From Acidobacteriota bacterium (lineage in GTDB: Bacteria; Acidobacteriota; Holophagae; Thermotomaculales; Thermotomaculaceae): a DNA stretch of 29,822 nt. Position numbers and translations under genes: made by a program. This document shows positions 24,603 to 29,822 of the stretch, piece by piece (the stretch's first letter is position 1; the number at the start of each line of letters is the position of its first letter). The notes under the pieces were generated by a model. That model did no database searches, had not been told where the DNA came from, and was given only the letters and a program-made list of their open reading frames with translations. The stretch is from NCBI GenBank assembly GCA_027038695.1, contig JALWHA010000215.1, positions 1 through 29,822 of the forward strand. The letters are read 5' to 3'.

Positions 24603-25298
24603 TTAATTCTTCACAACCATAGCAAGGGTAAGAAAAAACACTTTTTCCGCCACATTTTCACTTTTAAGTAAATCAGCAATTCTATTAACGGTAGTCCCGG
24701 TTGTAAAAACATCGTCCAATAGAAGCACATTTTTGAAAACAGAGCCGCTTTTTACCCTGAAAAAACCTTTAACGATACTTTTCCTTTCCGCAACACTCTT
24801 GCTTTTGGATAACAACCTCTTAAACGGCTTATTGGTAAAAACAAGTTTTTTATAAGGGATTGAAAAATAAGAAGACAAAATCTTTGCCATCTCCCGGGGG
24901 ACGGAGTAACCTCTAATTAGATAATGATAAAGCGAAGAGGGAACATAGGTTACCACATCAATATTTTTATCTTTTAAAAAATCGGCAATCTCAGATTTAA
25001 ACAAAGTCAATACCTTTAAATACTCTATCCTGTCTTTAAATTTTACCGAATGAATTAAAGCCCTTCCGCATTCATTGTAAGGGAACAGCGCAAAACCTCC
25101 GTCAAAACGGTTTTTATTACTAAAACACCTGCCGCAAATATTTGACCCGAAAGGCAGAGGGTAAGAGCAGTATTTACACCTTGCTTCACTACCCTCAAAC
25201 ATCAAAGAACCCAAACACTTTTCGCACAAACCAAATCTTGTTTTTTTAAAAACCTGATTGCAACATACACATTGAGGGGGTATTATCTTTTCAAGCAT
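24603..25298 (-). CDS. comF: ComF-family phosphoribosyltransferase-like protein
   Basis: 231 residues. N-terminal double zinc ribbon with Cys pairs at 10/13, 25/28, 41/44 and 55/58, then a phosphoribosyltransferase fold with SVKFKDR, VPSSLYHYLIRGYSV and the PRPP loop VLLLDDVFTTGTTV near 191-204. In naturally competent bacteria ComF/GntX proteins are needed for uptake of transforming DNA, and it is a cytosolic protein; activity on a ribose-phosphate is likely but the substrate is not known. Where the family usually has R.FNQ..LA, this one reads RGYSVPREMA. No ribosome site precedes the ATG, and a TATAAT lies only 6 nt upstream (see promoter entry). No other competence gene is in the window. 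Confidence 0.88.
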   Translation of the reverse strand: MLEKIIPPQCVCCNQVFKKTRFGLCEKCLGSLMFEGSEARCKYCSYPLPFGSNICGRCFSNKNRFDGGFALFPYNECGRALIHSVKFKDRIEYLKVLTLFKSEIADFLKDKNIDVVTYVPSSLYHYLIRGYSVPREMAKILSSYFSIPYKKLVFTNKPFKRLLSKSKSVAERKSIVKGFFRVKSGSVFKNVLLLDDVFTTGTTVNRIADLLKSENVAEKVFFLTLAMVVKN

Positions 25299-25304
25299 GG
25301 TAAA

Positions 25305-25310
25305 ATTATA
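25305..25310 (-). promoter_or_regulatory. Possible -10 for comF, implying a leaderless mRNA
   Basis: Minus-strand TATAAT (25310-25305) ends 6 nt before the comF ATG, whose upstream bases (TTTTACC) hold no ribosome site. Transcription would start at or next to the ATG. The -35 region (TTTATT) is weak. Confidence 0.35.
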
Positions 25311-25332
25311 AAAAAAATCATCGGGGGAATAA

Positions 25333-26052
25333 ATGGAAAAAATCGTTAAAAACCTGAAATCCTATGTTGTAGTAATGACAGGTGCCGGAATTTCGGCGGA
25401 ATCAGGCATAAAAACATTCAGAGACGCAGACGGGTTATGGAAGAACTACCGCATTGAAGAGGTGGCCTCCCCTATCGCTTTCGCAAGAGACCCTGAACTT
25501 GTCTGGGAGTTTTACTTAATGAGAAGAAAACAGGCTCTTGAATGCAAACCCAACAACGGACACATTGCATTAACAAATCTTGAAAAAGCGGTAAAACAAA
25601 ACGGGGGCAAATTTCTGCTTATAACCCAGAATGTTGACGGGCTGCATAAAAGGGCGGGATCAGAAAACGTTATTGAAATACATGGAAACCTGATCTATTC
25701 AAGGTGTGCAAAGTGCGGAGAAATATTTGAAGATAGAAACATATACCAGGAAATACCCCCCTATCACAACTGCAAAGAAAAGGGAATGCTAAGGCCTCAC
25801 ATAGTATGGTTCGGGGAATCTTTAAACCCTGAACATCTTGAAATAACAACAAATGCATTAAGCGAATGCGACATTTTCATAGTAATAGGGACTTCAGGAG
25901 TGGTTTATCCGGCGGCGGGATTTGTCTCAATAGCAAAAAAATTCGGAAAGAAAACAGTTTGTGTTAATAAAGAAGAACCTGACAATATAGGTTACTTTGA
26001 CGAATTTTACAAAGGCAAAGCCGGGGAACTGCTTCCGGAAATACTCTTTTAG
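25333..26052 (+). CDS. cobB: NAD-dependent protein deacylase, class III sirtuin
   Basis: 239 residues, ribosome site GGGGGA 5 nt upstream. Removes acyl groups from protein lysines using NAD in the cytosol. Motifs: MTGAGISAESGI at 15-26, TFRDADGLW, TQNVDGLH at 98-105, catalytic His117 (EIHGN), VWFGE at 158-162, GTSGVVYPA at 186-194. Tyr61 and Arg64 in FYLMRR match the Y-x-x-R pair that binds succinyl/malonyl-lysine in SIRT5-type enzymes, so desuccinylase activity is likely. The zinc site keeps C125-x2-C128, but the second pair is reduced to H145-N-C147 in place of C-x2-C. It overlaps the convergent gene stop by 4 nt. Confidence 0.95.
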   Translation: MEKIVKNLKSYVVVMTGAGISAESGIKTFRDADGLWKNYRIEEVASPIAFARDPELVWEFYLMRRKQALECKPNNGHIALTNLEKAVKQNGGKFLLITQNVDGLHKRAGSENVIEIHGNLIYSRCAKCGEIFEDRNIYQEIPPYHNCKEKGMLRPHIVWFGESLNPEHLEITTNALSECDIFIVIGTSGVVYPAAGFVSIAKKFGKKTVCVNKEEPDNIGYFDEFYKGKAGELLPEILF

Positions 26053-26729
26053 CCTAATAGTTTAGTAAGGCTTTTTCCCAACTCTTCCCTTTTGTCCCCG
26101 GAATACTTTTTCAGGATAATCTCTTTAAACTTGCCTATATCCCCGCTGTACAAACTCTGTGCTATATCCAAAACGGAATTGGCGTTAACGCCGAAATAAG
26201 GGGTAATCACAAGCAAAACCTTGTCCCTTTCAACATTGCCTATAAACACATTTTTTTTACCGGCTTTAAAATTAAGGGAATTGGAAATTATAAACCTGAC
26301 CTTATGCTCTATAACCACACGCCACTTCTCGTCAAGGTCATTTAAAAGGTTAGACACAAAAGCCTCTATATCAGGAGACTTCTTCACCGCATCTTCCCAG
26401 ATAACATTCATAGCGGCTCCGAAATAGGGGGCGACAATATCAATTATTTTGGACTTTAATTCCTCGGGGAAATAAAATTTAAAAGCCGCGGCCTGTTTTA
26501 TTTCTTTATTTTTAGCGCCTTCTTTCAACCTGTTTAAAACAAATTCATGAAAATCCAGAATCAATTTATTCAAATCCTGCTCACCTTCAACAGGTTTTTT
26601 CAATTTTTTTAATGCCTTGCCGTCCTTGAAAATATTACAAATAATTGTCCCGGACGCTTTATAAAATTCCGTTTGAACATGGAAAACGCTTTTACCGAAC
26701 TGCAAGTTATCATTGTAAGATACAACCAT
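26049..26729 (-). CDS. FHVQTE-motif protein of unknown function
   Basis: 226 residues from ATG 26729, with GGGAGG 6 nt upstream; an earlier in-frame start at 26756 has none. The N-terminal ~50 residues (SYNDNLQFGKSVFHVQTE, then IICNIFKDGKALKKLKKPV) recall a small domain with the FHVQTE motif that I remember from uncharacterised proteins of Acidobacteriota and deltaproteobacteria. Later, two segments resemble each other: IIDIVAPYFGAAMNVIWEDA and VLLVITPYFGVNANSVLDIA, both short helical units around (A/T)PYFG. No signal peptide, membrane helix or enzyme motif. Function unknown. Its stop overlaps cobB by 4 nt. Confidence 0.65.
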   Translation of the reverse strand: MVVSYNDNLQFGKSVFHVQTEFYKASGTIICNIFKDGKALKKLKKPVEGEQDLNKLILDFHEFVLNRLKEGAKNKEIKQAAAFKFYFPEELKSKIIDIVAPYFGAAMNVIWEDAVKKSPDIEAFVSNLLNDLDEKWRVVIEHKVRFIISNSLNFKAGKKNVFIGNVERDKVLLVITPYFGVNANSVLDIAQSLYSGDIGKFKEIILKKYSGDKREELGKSLTKLLG

Positions 26730-26746
26730 AATAGCCTCCCGTTTAT

Positions 26747-26755
26747 ATTTTAGCA
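26747..26755 (-). promoter_or_regulatory. Extended -10 for the FHVQTE-protein gene
   Basis: Minus strand reads TGCTAAAAT (26755-26747): a TG one base ahead of TAAAAT. No clear -35 (TTAATT). The ATG lies 17 nt beyond the -10. Confidence 0.35.
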
Positions 26756-26796
26756 CAAGAAAAAAAATGAATTAAAATTAAAAAATCAGGAAAAAA

Positions 26797-28920
26797 CTAA
26801 AAAATCATTAAAAACTTTTTAAACGGGGGAAAGGTTATTCCTGTCTCAAAAAAACCGGCCTGCGGAATTCTAACATCTCTATTCTCCCGAACATTCAATG
26901 CAAACTTCAGGGTATCGCTTCCATGAAAAGCAAAAATACCCCCGTCTATCTTCACTTCAATCACACGGTCTATGGCGACCATGGCGTTAAACCCGCTATC
27001 TTTAAACCCCTTATCCCCGAAAACAGAGATAGGAAGTGAAAATTTGCCTTTTTTAAACGGGAATCTTAGCCTGAAAAAGTGCTTATCCTGTAAAAACAAC
27101 TCAAAAACGCCGACAGGCTCTCTAGCTTCAATGAAAAAATAAACATTTTTTAAATCCTGCCCGAATAAAATTCTTTTTACCGGGCTTTCCCCTTCAAACA
27201 TTGCTCCGCCTTTGCCTGAAACCTTATACTCCCCAGCACCGCTCCATTCAAAAAAATTAGTGATTTCCCCGTCAATATCAGGCGAAATGAGAGAAACAGG
27301 CATTTTAGGCATATTAAAAGATTTCGGTTTTTTTATGGGAACCCTCAAAAAGACAGGCTCTTCCTCTCCCAAAAACCTGTAAACATTTGCAAGGTGCTTT
27401 AAAAATAGAAGGTCAAACTTTTCCTGACCTTTTACTTGAAAATCGTCCCCGTACCACCAAAACCAATCGCTTCCTTCAGCCACCATTAACTCTTTTTTTG
27501 CCTTTTGAAGCATTTTAATATCCGCAAACCGCTTCTCTCTTTCTTGCAAAAACTCCGCAGCCCTTCCCAGATAAGACCATGCAGTGTTCATCTCGTGATG
27601 CCCTATCCAGATTGCAAAATTTGAATTAATCCATGACCCCGGCCATATTGTTTCAAGCCTTCCGAAATCATCGGTTTCAATCACATTAGAAAATGTAGAA
27701 GTTTCTGCAAAATCGCTCTTCTCAATCCCCTTAAAAAAAGAAAAAAGAAAATCCTCGGCAAGGTTTTCATAAAATTCCCACGGGTTTTCCCCGTCAAAAA
27801 TAACGGATACAACAGGCTCCCCTTTGGGGTTAAAATGCACAATCCGTTTCAGGTAAGACAAAAAATCATTTTGAGCCTCTTCCGGTTGCATATGGTAATA
27901 AACAAAACCGATCTTATCGGATAACTCCCTATCCCTGAAAAAACACAAAATTTTATCCCTGAATTTATAAGGCTTATACAAAAAATCAAACCTGTGTTTA
28001 TTCTCAAAACCGCTTTTCTTTAAAATCCCCTCGTCTGTAGCAATCCATTTAAAACCGCATTCGGAAATCAAATTTAAAGAATCTTCGGATACCGAACCTT
28101 CCGAAGGCCACATTCCTACAGGTTTTTCTCCGAAAACCTCCTCAAACAACTTGATACCCTCTAAAATGTGTGTTTTAGCATGTTTAGGGTATGAAAATTT
28201 AGGAGGAAAAGGCTTGTCCGGAAGCGCGACCCTTCCAACATCGGAATCTATAATCAAAGGCAAAACAGGGTGAAAGTACGGAGAAATAGAGATTTCAATC
28301 TTTCCCTCTTTTAAAAGTTTTTTATACAGGGGTAAAAGCCTTTGCAATACTTCAAACTGAATATTTATAACGGTTTGAATATCATCCTCGGTGTATCCTT
28401 TTCCCTTCTCTATTAAACCGTTTAAATTATCAAACTCCCTTCTCGCCGCAAAACCGAACCAGGAAAGGTTAAAAAGCACCTGCAGATCCCTTAAATCCTG
28501 CTCTGTATAAAATGCAAGCCTCTTCCTTAATTCACTCGCATCTTCGGAATCTCCTCTCAACCTGAGCAATCTCATGTAATCAGGGTTGTTTTCAATAAAA
28601 TTCTTCCTGTTCACCGAAAAGAAATTGTCTATTAAAAACAACTTCTCGTCTTCGTCCATTTCAGAAGGAGACTTTAAAGTCAGGTCAAGATATACATCGC
28701 TAATTTTTCTTTCCGAATAGAGTATAATCTGCTCAATCAAAGACGGCACGAGATTTATCGTTACCTTTGTCTTCTCAAGTTTGTCAATCAAATAAGGAAT
28801 ATCGTAATAGCCTTTAATACCGTGGAGCCTTACCCACGGCATAATAGCCTTGTTTTCGGCAATATCCACATAATAAGGCTGATGCATATGAAAAAGGAAC
28901 AATACTTTAGCCTTGCTCAT
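26797..28920 (-). CDS. Glycoside hydrolase family 57 protein
   Basis: 707 residues, ATG 28920 with GGGAGG upstream. The N-terminal barrel starts at LFLFHMHQPYYVD (7-19), with the HMHQP signature, then WVRLHGIKGYYD. The nucleophile region is GMWPSEGSVSED, with Glu274 as catalytic base; the acid is Asp376 in VIFDGENPWEFY. Other family pieces are SPYFHPVLPL and HHEMNTAWSYLGRA (441-454), and the segment SDWFWWYGDD (484-493) closes the catalytic part. About 200 residues follow (from ~500), a beta-rich domain of unknown class. GH57 enzymes act on alpha-glucans (amylase, pullulanase, glucanotransferase, branching); which one applies here cannot be told. No signal peptide, so probably cytosolic storage-glucan turnover. 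Confidence 0.92.
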   Translation of the reverse strand: MSKAKVLFLFHMHQPYYVDIAENKAIMPWVRLHGIKGYYDIPYLIDKLEKTKVTINLVPSLIEQIILYSERKISDVYLDLTLKSPSEMDEDEKLFLIDNFFSVNRKNFIENNPDYMRLLRLRGDSEDASELRKRLAFYTEQDLRDLQVLFNLSWFGFAARREFDNLNGLIEKGKGYTEDDIQTVINIQFEVLQRLLPLYKKLLKEGKIEISISPYFHPVLPLIIDSDVGRVALPDKPFPPKFSYPKHAKTHILEGIKLFEEVFGEKPVGMWPSEGSVSEDSLNLISECGFKWIATDEGILKKSGFENKHRFDFLYKPYKFRDKILCFFRDRELSDKIGFVYYHMQPEEAQNDFLSYLKRIVHFNPKGEPVVSVIFDGENPWEFYENLAEDFLFSFFKGIEKSDFAETSTFSNVIETDDFGRLETIWPGSWINSNFAIWIGHHEMNTAWSYLGRAAEFLQEREKRFADIKMLQKAKKELMVAEGSDWFWWYGDDFQVKGQEKFDLLFLKHLANVYRFLGEEEPVFLRVPIKKPKSFNMPKMPVSLISPDIDGEITNFFEWSGAGEYKVSGKGGAMFEGESPVKRILFGQDLKNVYFFIEAREPVGVFELFLQDKHFFRLRFPFKKGKFSLPISVFGDKGFKDSGFNAMVAIDRVIEVKIDGGIFAFHGSDTLKFALNVRENRDVRIPQAGFFETGITFPPFKKFLMIF

Positions 28921-28941
28921 TAGCCCTCCCGCCTAACAAAC

Positions 28942-28947
28942 ATTATA
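28942..28947 (-). promoter_or_regulatory. Possible -10 element for the GH57 gene
   Basis: Perfect TATAAT on the minus strand (28947-28942), 21 nt before the ATG. No good -35 at 16-18 bp (CATTTT), so it may need an activator. Confidence 0.4.
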
Positions 28948-29029
28948 CTGTACAAACAGGTCTAAAAATGTATTTTTGCTTATCAAACTCAATAAGACAA
29001 TTTGATTTTTTTTAAAAAAACTGTGTTTC

Positions 29030-29822
29030 TCAAGCAATCTTCGGCGCCTTATACCTTACCTTAAGGTTTAGCTTGTGTGCATACTCAGAATTCCACAGAG
29101 CGTCAAACATCTCTTTTAACACTTTGATAATTGGTTTTATTTTGATTACAACCTCAACATTCCTTGAAGAGTAGAAATAATTGTATCCGAAATTGCTTGT
29201 CCCAACCCAGCCTTTCTTTCCGTCAATTGTTACCACCTTTGAGTGGATAACCCTTGCATAGGGAATAAAACCCTCTTTACTGCGGGGAATTGTTACAATC
29301 CTAACCTCAATATTTTTAATCATTGCCAATTCCCTGATAGATTCAATAGCAGTTTTTCTTAAATTCCAGTCTGAAACAAGGAGTTTTATCTTTACGCCCC
29401 TTTTTGCTGCTTTTTTCAAAGCGTTTGAAATTGCGGTAAACCTGTCTGTGCTTCCGTGAATATAGGTAGAGTAGTTCAAAAGTTGAATGGTTATGGATTT
29501 TTGGGCAGAATCAATCATTTCAAGCAATTGATTCAAAGATGGCTTCATTCCTTCAGGTAAAAACCTTGCGGGGGAACCTGTCAGAAAGATGTCCTGTCTA
29601 AAATCAACTTTTTTATTACGTAGTTTTTTGTAAGCGTCTTTGTGCCCGTTGTTGTAATCCCAATCGGCATTATAAATTAAAGACAGTGCCTTTACAATGT
29701 GAGGCTCATCTGTCAATATGCCTGTTTCGTGTATGTGTTTTAATGCTCTCCAGTCAAAGTTCTGGCTTCCTATGTAGCAAATTTTATTGTCAACAATAAA
29801 GTACTTTGAGTGATTAATGCCC
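29030..29822 (-). CDS. Phospholipase D family protein, PLD3/PLD4-like (partial, N-terminus beyond right edge)
   Basis: The frame is open from the TAA-side end at 29030 to the right edge, so the start lies outside; the in-frame TTG at 29716 is internal. Two HKD motifs are visible: HSKYFIVDNKICYIGSQN right at the edge (about 29770-29815) and HSKVVTIDGKKGWVGTSNF further on. Order and spacing resemble the PLD3/PLD4 and poxvirus K4 group: NFDWRALKHIHETG (compare the N.DWR......E.G of that group), LNQLLEMIDSAQKSI, an RGVKIKLLVSDW strand and PYARVIHSK before the second motif. Members hydrolyse phosphodiesters in lipids or nucleic acid; substrate here unknown. Whether it carries a signal peptide cannot be seen. 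Confidence 0.88.
   Translation of the reverse strand, partial: GINHSKYFIVDNKICYIGSQNFDWRALKHIHETGILTDEPHIVKALSLIYNADWDYNNGHKDAYKKLRNKKVDFRQDIFLTGSPARFLPEGMKPSLNQLLEMIDSAQKSITIQLLNYSTYIHGSTDRFTAISNALKKAAKRGVKIKLLVSDWNLRKTAIESIRELAMIKNIEVRIVTIPRSKEGFIPYARVIHSKVVTIDGKKGWVGTSNFGYNYFYSSRNVEVVIKIKPIIKVLKEMFDALWNSEYAHKLNLKVRYKAPKIA

Noticed and set aside
29030..29716. Stand-alone 228-residue single-HKD protein starting at 29716.
   Set aside because: The frame continues upstream to the edge and contains another HKD motif, so that TTG is internal.
1..29822. Mobile elements, CRISPR arrays, prophage or toxin-antitoxin pairs.
   Set aside because: No transposase, integrase, spaced direct repeats or matching small gene pairs were seen on either strand.

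Overview
The window is about 30 kb of AT-rich, gene-dense bacterial chromosome. The organism is a diderm: the window carries a type II secretion (T2S) operon and a predicted lipoprotein. The mix of families points to Acidobacteriota or a related deltaproteobacterial-type lineage. These include a DUF4388/PATAN protein, an FHVQTE-motif protein, several TPR proteins, a GH57 glycosidase and a multi-PAS hybrid kinase. Lys/Glu-rich proteins and GH57 would fit a thermophile. This placement is inference from family content, not a database match. I see no insertion sequence, phage gene, CRISPR array or rRNA.

Layout. (1) 1-6831, minus strand: gspE-F-G-H-I-J-K-L in canonical order, genes overlapping or nearly touching, behind a good promoter; gspL runs off the left edge. 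(2) 6843-7493, minus: a small SLOG/cpYpsA-type protein and tRNA-Leu(GAG). (3) 7495-12867, minus: a TPR protein, recR, gap, pgk, tpiA and secG, read from a promoter at 12840-12867 with a second promoter candidate ahead of gap. (4) 12902-14227, plus: an isolated repeat-built lipoprotein. (5) 14255-15568, minus: a multidrug/polysaccharide-flippase-fold or ANKH-like membrane protein. (6) 15661-17516, plus: a consensus promoter, then an intrinsic terminator hairpin in the 5' leader, then a helical-repeat protein of unknown function. This is the only convincing intrinsic terminator I found in the window, and it lies upstream of the gene it seems to control. (7) 17517-20567, minus: a membrane hybrid sensor kinase. 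(8) 20595-24602, plus: a tight operon of a small TPR protein, glmU, a DUF4388 protein and a membrane-anchored coiled-coil protein with a TonB-C-like end. (9) 24603-29821: comF (minus), a class III sirtuin (plus), an FHVQTE protein (minus), a GH57 glycosidase (minus), and a two-HKD phospholipase-D family protein of PLD3/PLD4 type (minus) that runs off the right edge.

How the parts relate. The gsp operon builds the inner-membrane platform, ATPase and pseudopilus of a secretion machine. Its ATPase begins with a tandem motif typical of c-di-GMP-binding MshEN domains. The gap-pgk-tpiA block is central glycolysis. The glmU operon ties cell-envelope precursor synthesis to proteins that look structural or regulatory.

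The best candidates for something new are the leader terminator with its repeat protein, the nine-unit lipoprotein with a strongly basic insert, and the glmU-linked DUF4388/coiled-coil pair.
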